DNA of 64,000 nucleotides from Armigeres subalbatus (lineage: Eukaryota > Arthropoda > Insecta > Diptera > Culicidae), in assembly GCF_024139115.2 (NCBI RefSeq), contig NC_085141.1:406745612-406809611 (forward strand), in the 5' to 3' direction. Positions 12,901 to 22,876 of this stretch are shown here, one piece after another (within the stretch, counting starts at the first letter, position 1; the number at the start of each line of letters is the position of its first letter). The position numbers and the translations under genes are program-made. The notes under the pieces were generated by a model. It was not told where the DNA came from and did not search any database. It worked only from the letters and a program-made list of their open reading frames with translations.

Positions 12901-13580
12901 ATCCGCACCTATTACTTTAGAATATCTTTAACAGATTTGCTCAATAATTACCAGTAATGTCATTTTTCAACGAACCTTTACTTTCATTAATTAGATTTTT
13001 TAGGAAGCTAAGAATGTTTTGCCAGCATGCTTTTGTTGCAATTTCGGTTTTCTCTAAATTTTAACCTAACTGCCTTCGGATTTTTTTTTTGAAATTTGGA
13101 ATTTCCTATTTGATTGAAAGCTTTTATTTGTAGCGTAGAAACAAGTGTGGTATTTCTCAAGTAAATCCAAATGTGATGATCCAACTATTCTTGAATTAAG
13201 GAGAAGAGATTTCTCTAATTATTCTACGGTTGTTCCAAATTGCTTCTTCCGTGAGCAACGATTCACCTGATTCCGACAACCGGGAGAACAAAGGATTTTG
13301 ACATATCGCACTTTTGAATATCTCACATTTCTGAAGTGTGGAGTCCAACGAGTCCAATCTGTTGGGATTCAAATACTTGAAGCTGACATATCGCTTAGTT
13401 CTATTTTCTGCGTATTCGAACCTCAAGTAAATCGAAGATTTTGTTTTTAAATTCCGTTGTTTAGAAAAGTTCCACATTTGTAAAATGAATTGGTTTGATT
13501 GTCGAAACATAGCTCTTAATAATTAACTTCCCAATTATGAGATTGACATATTTTGGAAGAGGAAAGTGCTTCTTTAATGA

Positions 13581-13976
13581 AACGTACACACGGTCAAGCA
13601 GTTTGACCAACATTGACTCCACCTCTCGTTTATTCAAACATCTATCAAGTTTCACCAACAGTGGCACGAACAATCAATTTATTCGACCAACAATATCAGA
13701 CAAACGACCGAAGCGTCAACTTGAGCACCAACCATCAAAAAATATATGGGGGTTTGTGCAACTTCACAACAAATGCTCAAACATGTTCGGCGAACCTTGA
13801 CTCCACCCCCGACAACTCAAACCAAAATCAAACCGTTTTAATTTTTTCCAACCGAGCCACCAACTGTCAAATGGTTGTTCGAACAACTTCACACACGTTC
13901 AAACAAAGCAGCAACCGAAGCGTTTTCTTGGGGGCGGAGTCAATGTTCGTCAAACTGCTTGACTGGTGTGTACGTT
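13581..13976. mobile_element. MITE with about 40-bp inverted ends, inside the hAT element
   Basis: The left end AACGTACACACGGTCAAGC and the right end are reverse complements with a few mismatches, both containing TCAAGCAGTTTGAC and CATTGACTCC. Interior open frames are rich in Asn/Thr and look like chance. I found no convincing target duplication. Confidence 0.7.
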
Positions 13977-14235
13977 GCATAATATATAATTCTATAGGAT
14001 TTGATACTTTTTCCGGCCTACCGATTGTAGATAAAAAGACATAATAAAATAAATTTAAATTACAAATGAATGAAAGCTTTTGCAATTCAATGAAAATGAA
14101 AATCCAGATGAAAGCATCTCTATGTAATATTCCCTGATTGATTTAACGGTTGTCATGCTATTATTGGCATTCGCAGGAGTGCCACAACACAGCATTCTTT
14201 AAAAGAGGCGGAGCCTGTTGTGCTCGCTTTCCAAT

Positions 14236-14242
14236 TATAAAA
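14236..14242 (+). promoter_or_regulatory. Primary TATA box of the LTR promoter
   Basis: TATAAAA lies about 30 bases upstream of an initiator-like CTCATTCATTC (14265-14277). The same arrangement is in the 3' LTR at 20904. Further TATATAA boxes follow in each repeat unit, so the LTR may have several start sites. Confidence 0.6.
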
Positions 14243-14280
14243 CACGCGGTAGTACCGTACTGAGACTCATTCATTCATCG

Positions 14281-14695
14281 GACGTCGTGACGAACGGGTC
14301 GAGCAACAGTGGGTCGAGGTTTCCACCCAGCAGCAACATCGTCGAGCCCTCCCCTCCCCCGGCGAGCAAGGGTATATAACCAGTGGTGCTTCCGCACCAC
14401 GGGTCATTCGCATACCAGACGTCGTGACGAACGGGTCGAGCAACAGTGGGTCGAGGTTTCCCCACCCAGCAGCAACATCGTCGAGCCCTCCCCTCCCCCG
14501 GCGAGCAAGGGTATATAACCAGTGGTGCTTCCGCACCACGGGTCATTCGCATACCAGACGTCGTGACGAGCGGGTCGAGCAACAGTGGGTCGAGGTTTCC
14601 CCACCCAGCAGCAACATCGTCGAGCCCTCCCCTCCCCCGGCGAGCAAGGGTATATAACCAGTGGTGCTTCCGCACCACGGGTCATTCGCATACCG
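14281..14695 (+). repeat. Three tandem 137-139-bp units with TATA box and hairpin
   Basis: Units start at GACGTCGTGACGA: 14281-14417, 14418-14556, 14557-14695, then a partial fourth start (GACGTGGTGACGGG). Each carries TATATAA (14373, 14512, 14651) followed at once by GTGGTGCTTCCGCACCAC, a perfect 7-bp stem with a TTCC loop. The first unit lacks two Cs that the others have. The middle unit combines the start of unit 1 (GACGAACGGG) with the later part of unit 3, as expected from unequal exchange. Confidence 0.95.
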
Positions 14696-14944
14696 GACGT
14701 GGTGACGGGCGGGTCGAGGCAAATCCCATTCGTCGTACGCCTAACTTAGGTAAGGCATAGTTCTACCCTGAACTATTACACAGGAAAAGAAAAGAGCACA
14801 TGGAGTTAATCCGAATAATTTTCTTAAATAACATTAGGATCCATTTCCTTTTCCGAAATGGATTCTAATGTTAGCAACATCTTATACTGTTTGGAAAAGT
14901 TTTCCAAATAGTACAAGAGTTAATTAAATAATTTTCAAGCCATT

Positions 14945-16497
14945 ATGGAGGATAAGCAGCAGCGGAGCACTTTACCGCCGACCACTGTTGGCTGCAGAGC
15001 CAACGGGAAATTTCGACAATGGCGCATCCGGTAGCAGAACTTCGGTACCTCCCAAGCAGTAAGTATCATTGTAAAGCGTCAGATAAGAGCAACGGAACTG
15101 TAGTCGAGGCAGTATCCGTTATAGATGAGGAGCTCTGGTAGTCGAGACAGAGTGTCCATGCCTTCAATGTACTATGACAGTACTCTGATAGTCGAGACAG
15201 AGTAACTCAAATTTTATTCTCTTTTCCTTTCGACAGGAAATCCAAAGGCAAAGTAACAAAGAAAATGCTTATGGAGCAGCTTGAAGCCCTTAAGTCCGAA
15301 TTGGCTATTGTAAGATCCGAAAAAGGAAGCGGATCAGTTACAACAACTGCGGCATACGATTCAGTCGACTTCAGATCCAGTGAAGTGTTCGAGTCCAATC
15401 AACCGGTACTATCAGAAAACGCATCGATATTGGCCACAATGAACAATATGTCCCTAGGGTCATTACACATCCCTGAATGCAGCCCATCGGAAGGTGAATC
15501 CGATATTGATAAAAAAGCATACGAACATTGGAAAGAGGTGTTGGTTGCATCGTTCAATCTTGTTCGCGCTCAAGACGAGCGTGCAAAGATGGATATCTTT
15601 CGGATTAAGGCTGGCCCAAAGTTACTGGAAATAATGCAAGGAACATCGTCCGTCCCGGAAATGCCAAATGAATGTACACCCATTTTCCAATGCAATCGCC
15701 CGTTTGGATCAATATTTTGGATCTAGAACGTACATTATCGGACAACGGGGGAAACTAATGAACATGGTGCAACGTGACGGAGAATCCAACCTTGCTTTTG
15801 TTAGACGCGTTGCTGCAGCGGCCAAACTTTGCGGCTATAAATGTGATGAGGAAATGGAAGCTGTAGTACGTACAATAGTGAAGGGTACTGCCGACAGTCG
15901 AGTCCGTGTACTAGCCCATAGAAACTGGGTCAACCAGGGGACTTAAACAGCTTGATCGAAATGGTGCGAGATCGTGAAATGGAACTGTTCAACGAGCAAG
16001 AATACCAAAAGCATAACCGTCAGAATAATTCGGTTATTGCTACCGTAACACAATCCACATATACACGACCGGCGTCTCGTCGTGGACCGGGTCGTGGTGC
16101 CGGACCGAGATACAGAGGGAATCAACGAGGAAGAGGAACTTATCAGCGAGAGCGGGCTAGCATCGAAGGTTCTTCACGCGGCTCGTGTTGGAGATGTGCA
16201 AGCATATACCACGAGGCCTCTAATTGTCCAAATTTGGACAAGGTGTGCCACAATTGCAAGCGTCGTGGGCATCTAGCTCGCACTTGCGCAACACAACCGC
16301 AGGTAGGAGCAGGTCAGAAGCGTCAGTTGAACGAACCAGCTGATGAAGAATCAAAGCCGAAAATAGCAGCAATCACCCAAAACGGTGAAGAAGATGAGAA
16401 AAGGTACATGATAGTGACGTGGAATAATGAATATACCAGTTTGAGCTATCTTATTGAACGTTCGAATGTAATTTGGATTTTTTGTTATTCGATGTGA
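14945..16497 (+). CDS. gag: gag polyprotein of the LTR retrotransposon, broken frames
   Basis: The capsid/nucleocapsid protein packages the element's RNA. An internal Met lies at 15265. The frame shifts near 15680 and again near 15935, each by a single base, and then runs to 16497. The last third has an Arg/Gly-rich stretch and two zinc knuckles of the CX2CX4HX4C type at about 16187-16287 (CWRC..H..C and CHNC..H..C). Upstream, a consensus donor GTAAGT at 15059 and an acceptor CTTTCGACAG ending 15236 frame a 178-base candidate intron. With the two extra bases present in the 3' LTR, an ATG inside the LTR (14945) is open through the primer site to this donor, and its phase matches gag after splicing. 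In this 5' copy the two-base deletion stops that frame at TAG 15032. The true start is therefore uncertain. Confidence 0.75.
15020..15037 (+). other. Primer-binding site of the LTR retrotransposon
   Basis: It begins TGGCGCATCCGG one base after the LTR end. TGG pairs with the CCA tail of a tRNA. I cannot name the tRNA from memory with certainty. Confidence 0.65.
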
Positions 16498-16989
16498 AAC
16501 AGAAACTGGTTTAAATAAATAATTCTTGAATTTTTCTAGAAGAAGTTATATTTTTGTCTCTTAATAAACTATTAGAGAAATCGAAACAAATCCGAGCAGC
16601 ACAAATCAAGCAGATTGGTTTCACCAGCTCACATGTAAATTGGGTTACATAAGTCACAGAAACCCCTATGTGGCAAGGGTGTTGCTTGGAAGTGTCGTAT
16701 TTAGAACAAAACGGCTTGCGATGCGTGAAACGGAGCGGCAATTTCTCATAAACTTTCAAATCTAATAATTGCGTTGCAACACAAAGCGTCGCATGCACCG
16801 TATTATGTAATCGCGCCCAGTATGAGTGGGTGCATTGCCGTTAATAATCAGAAACGAATTTCTTGCCGTTTCATGTAAGCAAAGTATGGAACTTGACTAA
16901 AATATCCAAAATACTGTCGAACAATTGGGAATATGATAGCTCTTGGTATAAGCAAATGAAATGCGTTTGTAACACTGTATAAATTCTAG
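16471..16989 (+). other. Non-coding block between gag and protease: candidate intron or insertion
   Basis: About 520 bases separate the zinc-knuckle frame from pol. Pol opens directly after CTAG (16986-16989), an acceptor-like end, with a TAG stop just upstream in the pol frame. A weak donor GTAATT follows an intact codon near 16471, and the phase (0) would match. No inverted ends or target duplication were found, so an intron is as likely as an insertion. Confidence 0.4.
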
Positions 16990-19900
16990 GAGCTCGTGAA
17001 ATCGATAGATAACCCAAAACCTGAAGATAAACCTGATAGGAAAATATGCTCATTGCCAGCATATGATATCCCTGCAGAAGAAGACGCCTATGTAGTCGGG
17101 CGTGTGGCTAAAACACGTGTGATATTTTTCGTGGACTCTGGTGCACAAGTTAACACAATCACCAAGAAAACACTGGATAAAATACTTCGCGATCAATCTA
17201 AAGCCAAAGAAATCTATGATCTGTGTTACAAATCGGACAAAACACTTCGTGCTTACGCTTCGCACGGAGAAATCAATGTAATCGCAACGTTCTCTGCAAA
17301 ACTATACGTTTCCAATGATAGACCAGTTTACTTGGAAAAGTTCTATGTTATTGAAGAAATGAGATCATTACTGAGTTTCAGCACGGCAGCTCGATATAGC
17401 TTGTTGGACATTGGATTAAGAGTGCCTGTTGGAACTTACGATAATCATTGGAAGAGCGAATTAGTTACGGTAAACAACGTTTCCAAAAAAGGTGCAGAAT
17501 TCCCAAAATTCAACGTTCCTCCGGTATTGTTACACTATAACAAAGACATGCCCCCAGCGCGGAATGTGTATACGCATATACCACCAGGATTCAAAAGACT
17601 TGTACAACTCAAACTTGACGAACTGTTGACTTCCGGAATAATTGAGCCAGTGTCGGAAAAAATGGATCGTTCATTCTGTTCCTCATTACTAGTTGTGCCA
17701 AAAGGTAAAGAGGACATTCGATTGGTTGTGGACTTGAGAGGCCCGAACAAATGTATATACCGAACACCATTCAAGATGCCTACGTTCGAATCAATATTAT
17801 TGGAACTTCATGGAGCCCGGTGGTTTTCAACCATCGACCTAAAGAATGCATTTTTTCATATTGAACTGGACGAACGCTGCCGACACTTGACGAATTTCTT
17901 TACCGGTGATGCTCTATATAGATGTCGACGTCTTCCGTTTGGACTCTGTAATGCGCCAGACATTTTCCAAGAAGTAATGCAGGCAGTTATTCTATCAGGT
18001 TGTAATGGTACGGTCAACTATTTGGACGATGTGCTTGTTTTCGGATCAACTAAAGAAGAGCATGATGCAAATCTCAAAGAAGTCATGAAACGCTTCGAAG
18101 ATCATAACGTCCAGATCAATGAGAGTAAATGTTTGCTCAACCAGCAAGAGGTCCCCTTTCTGGGATTTGAACTGTCTGCTAATGGATGGAGCGTAGAAGA
18201 AGAAAAAATCCGAGCAATTAGAAATTTTCGCAAGCCTAAGAATCAGGATGAAGTAAAAAGTTTCCTTGGGTTGATAAATTACATTGATCGGTTCATTCCA
18301 CATAGAGCAGATCGAACATGGCGTTTAAGGGAGCTAGCACGAGCAGATAATTTTATTGGTCTGAGGATTTAGATAAAGAATTCGAATATCTCACCTGTGT
18401 TGCTTGGACTAAAATAAAGACTTTGGGTTATTACAGCCAGACGCACAGAACAGAACTCTACGTGGATGCCTCTCCACACGGTCTAGGGGCTGTACTGGTC
18501 CAATTCAACGAGGATTCCGATCCGAGAGTCATAGCATGTGCTTCCAAGGCTTTGTCTGTTGCGGAACAGAAATATCCGCACACCCAAAAAGAGGCATTGG
18601 CCATGGTTTGGGGAGTCGAAAAGTTTTCGAACTATCTTTTGTGCACAACATTCACAATCCGGACCGATGCAAAATCAAATGAATTTATCTTTGGAGGCAT
18701 GCACCGAATAGGAAAAAGGGCCATAAGTCGCGCAGAGGCATGGGCCCTCAGATTGCAACCATACAATTTTACCGTTGAGAGTATCCCCGGAGAGACGAAT
18801 ATCGCAGATGCGCTTTCGAGACTGGTCATCGAGACACGACCTCCCAATCCTTTGATGATTCATCGGAAGGACACCTGCTGTTCGTGTTGGATACAGGAAA
18901 TATGGAAATTAATTGGAATCAAATTGAAACAGAAGCAGAATCAGACAGAGAGCAAATTAATATTCGTGAATCTTTGATATCTAAAGAATGGACTGGAGAG
19001 TTGCGAGCATATGAATGTCAAGCCAAGCATTTGCGGACTCTAGGCGCTTTGATCTTCAAAGAAGATCGCGTAATTCTTCCATCCAATTTAAGATCAAAAG
19101 CGATTGAATTGGCACATCAAGGCCATATGGGAGCAGCTTCGATGAAACGTATTCTACGAAACCATTTCTGGTGGCCCGGAATGAGCAAAGACGTGCAGAA
19201 GCATATAGAGGCATGTGAAACCTGCCTTAGATTATCAAAGAAAAACGCACCACTTCCACTCACTAGTAGGGAACTGCCACAAGGACCGTGGGAAATCTTG
19301 CAAATTGATTTTTTCACTGATAAAGATTTCGGATTCGGAGAATTTCTGGTAGTAGTTGATACCTATTCAAGATTTATCCACGTAATCGAGATGAAACACA
19401 TGGATGCAGACTCTACAAACGCTGCTTTAACAAAGATATTCGAAGTGTGGGGTTACCCTATGGCAATCCAGAGCGACAACGGTCCACCTTTCCAGAGCGA
19501 GAAATTCATTGCAACTTGGGAGAATCGAGGAGTAAAAATCCGTAAGTCGATTCCATTGAGTGCTCAATCTAATGGCTCGGTAGAGAGACAAAATACTGGT
19601 ATTAAAAAGACCTTAGCAGCAGCCCGTTTGGACAATGTAAATTGGAGGAAAGCATTAGAACAATACGTTCACACACACAACAAAGTTAGGCCCTTATCTC
19701 GGTTAGGAGTAACTCCGTTTGAATTGTTAGTGGGCTGGAAATTCCGTGGAACTTTTCCATGTCTATGGGATACGCACTCCCCAGAAACATTAGATCGCGC
19801 CGACATTCAACAGAAAGATGCTGAGTCAAAGCTTCAGAGCAAGAAATACGCTGACGAACGCAGGGGAGCTAAGTTCTCCGATATTCAGGTAGGCGACGCT

Positions 19901-20262
19901 GTATTAATAGCGCACCAGAAGAAACAGAAATCGGATCCAACATTCTCGTCTGAACGATTCACCATTATTGCAAGAGATGGGGCAAAGGTCGTACTTCGTA
20001 GCGCGCGGGTGTCCAATACTCGCGCAATGCTCAAGATGTAAAGAAAGTACCTAATTGTATTGAAAGTTCTGAAGAAAGTTCATTCGCGGATCAAGAGATT
20101 GAAAAGCTACATAACACAGACCCAAGTCAAGATGTACTTATTCCAACGCCTGAATCTCATGAAAAGGAAAGCGCTGAAGAATATATTAACCTACGCCCAA
20201 CTCGACAAACCAAATTGCCAAACAGATTCAAGGATATGGTGCTTTATAACATATTTGAATAG
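16990..20262 (+). CDS. pol: pol polyprotein: protease, reverse transcriptase, RNase H, integrase; frameshifted
   Basis: Domains in order: an aspartic protease with DSGA near 17140; reverse transcriptase about 17560-18200 with the catalytic YLDD at 18019-18030; RNase H about 18430-18830 with the VDAS motif and DALSRL near its end; integrase from about 19080 with an HHCC zinc-binding region (HQGHMG and CETC) and the DDE residues in QIDFF, SDNGPPF and the NGSVERQ context; then a basic tail. Single-base frame breaks lie near 18350, near 18860 and near 20005. After the last one the frame continues to a stop at 20262. No chromodomain was recognised. Apart from the breaks, all catalytic motifs look intact. 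Confidence 0.92.
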
Positions 20263-20678
20263 GTAAATAGATGTAAAGCATGCACTTACAGTTCGTTGGT
20301 TGGTAACAATAACATACATTTGAATCTCCTTAGATACAACCTTCTTGAGACGACGACGACATGACACTCGAACCAGTACGCACAATGAAGAAATCGAATT
20401 GAATAGTAAGAAACATGTAACGTGTTTAAGGTACACAAAAAAAAAAAAAAAGAATTATTTTTTATTGTTTTTCCCAGGCACAGTAACTTCAACTGGATTT
20501 GCTACACGAGACCGGAACAAAGCGCTCACAACGAGAACAAGAGAAAAAAATATATATATATATTTATAATATATGGTAGAAATAATCTTAATAAAATGGA
20601 TAAACAAAATCTAATAACACAATAATAAATATACAATATACAGTAACGTAATTAAGACATAATTTAAGAAGCAAGAGT

Positions 20679-20690
20679 AGAGGAGAAGAG
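20679..20690 (+). other. Polypurine tract
   Basis: AGAGGAGAAGAG lies three bases before the 3' LTR, the place where plus-strand DNA synthesis starts in LTR elements. Confidence 0.8.
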
Positions 20691-20693
20691 TAT

Positions 20694-21550
20694 TGTAGAT
20701 AAAAAGACATAATAAAATAAATTTAAATTACAAATGAATGAAAGCTTTTGCAATTCAATGAAAATGAAAATCCAGATGAAAGCATCTCTATGTAATATTC
20801 CCTGATTGATTTAACGGTTGTCATGCTATTATTGGCATTCGCAGGAGTGCCACAACACAGCATTCTTTAAAAGAGGCGGAGCCTGTTGTGCTCGCTTTCC
20901 AATTATAAAACACGCGGTAGTACCGTACTGAGACTCATTCATTCATCGGACGTCGTGACGAACGGGTCGAGCAACAGTGGGTCGAGGTTTCCACCCAGCA
21001 GCAACATCGTCGAGCCCTCCCCTCCCCCGGCGAGCAAGGGTATATAACCAGTGGTGCTTCCGCACCACGGGTCATTCGCATACCAGACGTCGTGACGAGC
21101 GGGTCGAGCAACAGTGGGTCGAGGTTTCCCCACCCAGCAGCAACATCGTCGAGCCCTCCCCTCCCCCGGCGAGCAAGGGTATATAACCAGTGGTGCTTCC
21201 GCACCACGGGTCATTCGCATACCGGACGTGGTGACGGGCGGGTCGAGGCAAATCCCATTCGTCGTACGCCTAACTTAGGTAAGGCATAGTTCTACCCTGA
21301 ACTATTACACAGGAAAAGAAAAGAGCACATGGAGTTAATCCGAATAATTTTCTTAAATAACATTAGGATCCATTTCCTTTTCCGAAATGGATTCTAATGT
21401 TAGCAACATCTTATACTGTTTGGAAAAGTTTTCCAAATAGTACAAGAGTTAATTAAATAATTTTTCAAGCCATTATGGAGGATAAGCAGCAGCGGAGCAC
21501 TTTACCGCCACGACCACTGTTGGCTGCAGAGCCAACGGGAAATTTCGACA
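20694..21550 (+). repeat. 3' LTR (857 bp), two repeat units
   Basis: Same termini as the 5' LTR and the same sequence by eye, but only two tandem units (20949-21085 and 21086-21224), one extra T in a poly-T, and the longer CCGCCACGACC at 21507-21517 where the 5' LTR has CCGCCGACC. This longer form keeps the ATG-initiated frame of the LTR open. Confidence 0.95.
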
Positions 21551-21793
21551 CCGATAACTACTGATTTTTCTATAGTCAAGTTACCGATTTATCGAAATAT
21601 AATCTGGCCACTCTGGCTTGCATTCAAAATTGCTTTGCGCTGTACCTGTAACGTTGTATACAACGGGCGCAGAGCAGGGTACGTATCAGCGTAGAATCAT
21701 CATTGCTCGGGTAATACCACCGTGATTCTGTGTGACAGATATATGATTTTAAGCTGTACAGTGATTTTCGCATCATATATCTGTCACAAGTAT

Positions 21794-22876
21794 TACACCT
21801 CGATGATGTACAAGAAAGGCAAAACAGTTACACGGTCTAATGTTATGATAGAAAATTTACACTAGTAGACGACAGATGGCGCTGCCAAAAGTTTATCGAA
21901 TTTCCTATGTTCGAATTTTGACTTTCGGACAACTTCATAGTACTATGAAACTGAACGAAGAGCATACCTACGCCTAAATGCGTGCAACACGAGCATCTTT
22001 ATAGTACGATGAAACTCTTAATGGGAGAAATATTCATAGATGCAAGGCATTTTTCATAACACATTATTGTTCTATGTGACTAAATGTCTTATCACTATTT
22101 TAATATTATCTATTTTTTGCAATTTTCAATTATTATGAAATTTAATAGTGATCAACAGCGTTTTAGTCTCTGTCGGATGCAACTTGTTGCAAGAAAATCG
22201 GTTAAGAGTTTCTATGTGAAAATTTGGCTAATGTTTTTTATGGCATTTTGTGCACACACACGCACACACATACACACACACACACACACACACGCACATG
22301 GACGGACAGACATTTGTTCAGCTCATCGAGCTGAGTAGAATGGTATATAACACTATGGGTCTCCGGGATTTCTATCAAAAGTTCGAATTGACAAAGATAT
22401 AATAAATTTTGTTCTCCTCAGGGATTTTTTAACCGCACCTTACCCACAATGTACAATTCAAAACAAATCTGGATTGCATTTTGTGGTGTTAGAAAACCGC
22501 AAATTTTCGTTGCTTCGAAAGCAACAATACTTTTAAAGATAGAAATCATATATTCAAAAGATAAACTTTTTTTGTTGTGTACACCGAAATATTAGGAACG
22601 ATAAAAAGCTTTTTCTATCATATACATAATGCTTATCGATGGGCCACATGTAGAAATCCTTTGCGGGTCTCATGAAAAGGCTTCAAGAGCAGCATGCGAC
22701 CCGTGGACCACACTTTGAGGACCACTGATTTAAATGGTCTAGTTTTAGCTCGTTTAATGACAAGAGATGTCCAACGAACGATTAAATGGCAAAACACCAT
22801 TTAGGATTATGATAAATGTAATCTAAGGCTATAGAGTTCAAAGCCTGTTGTGGAGGTAAACAATATATTTACTTAC
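21794..22876. other. Non-coding sequence with a CA microsatellite, PIG-A intron side
   Basis: A (CA)n tract interrupted by CG and TA lies at 22252-22298. It is followed at 22342-22362 by TATAACACTATGGGTCTCCG, which recurs inverted near 36121, so it belongs to a dispersed repeat. No gene was seen. Confidence 0.6.

Larger units (their letters stand above)
14026..15018 (+). repeat. 5' LTR (993 bp)
   Basis: It runs from TGTAGAT to TTTCGACA. It contains a core promoter, three units of a ~139-bp repeat, then two strong inverted repeats at 14831-14871 and 14885-14913 that would fold as hairpins in the transcript. Compared with the 3' LTR it has one additional repeat unit, one T fewer near 14932, and two bases fewer near 14980. 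The last difference shifts the reading frame that starts at the ATG at 14945. Confidence 0.95.
14026..21550 (+). mobile_element. Ty3/gypsy-type LTR retrotransposon, near-complete, young
   Basis: The element has two LTRs ending TG..CA, a 5-bp target duplication CCGAT (14021-14025 and 21551-21555), a primer site, gag with two zinc knuckles, pol in the order protease, reverse transcriptase, RNase H, integrase, and a polypurine tract. That domain order is the Ty3/gypsy order. The reverse transcriptase resembles the Mag-type lineage by eye (inference). By eye the two LTRs show no base substitutions, only three length differences, so insertion was recent. Despite this, gag and pol carry several single-base frame breaks. 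No envelope gene is seen. It lies inside the hAT element, near that element's right end. Confidence 0.95.
12513..21615. mobile_element. Non-autonomous hAT element, itself interrupted by an LTR retrotransposon
   Basis: The ends read CAGGGTGGCCAGA and TCTGGCCACTCTG, inverted with one mismatch, and are flanked by a perfect 8-bp duplication GCTTGCAT (12505-12512 and 21616-21623). Removing the retrotransposon leaves about 1.57 kb. CTACCGATTT-type motifs are repeated near both ends (12528-12640; 21551-21595), likely subterminal repeats. It sits in the right arm of the foldback element. No transposase was recognised. Confidence 0.9.
7783..21793. mobile_element. Long inverted-repeat (foldback) element, split by later insertions
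   Basis: The left arm 7783-10782 and the right arm (10932-12504, continued at 21616-21793) are reverse complements over most of their length, around a spacer of about 150 bases (10783-10931). Matching landmarks include the outer ends ATACTTGTGACAGATATATG, the segment around 8040-8180 versus 12130-12330, and the inner ends CTGTCGATAGTA / TACTATCGACAG. TA dinucleotides flank both tips (7781-7782 and 21794-21795). Without insertions the arms would be about 1.7-1.8 kb each. The right arm also has about 100 extra bases near 12403-12506. No transposase frame was recognised. The arms contain a tRNA B-box-like GGTTCGGTTCCCGCTCC near 11220. Confidence 0.8.

Noticed and set aside
14267..14760. Open frames of up to 135 residues on both strands in the LTR
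   Set aside because: They are the tandem 139-bp unit read in several frames; the same peptides recur in the other LTR.
22252..22298. Possible CRISPR-like or functional repeat
   Set aside because: It is a plain CA microsatellite.
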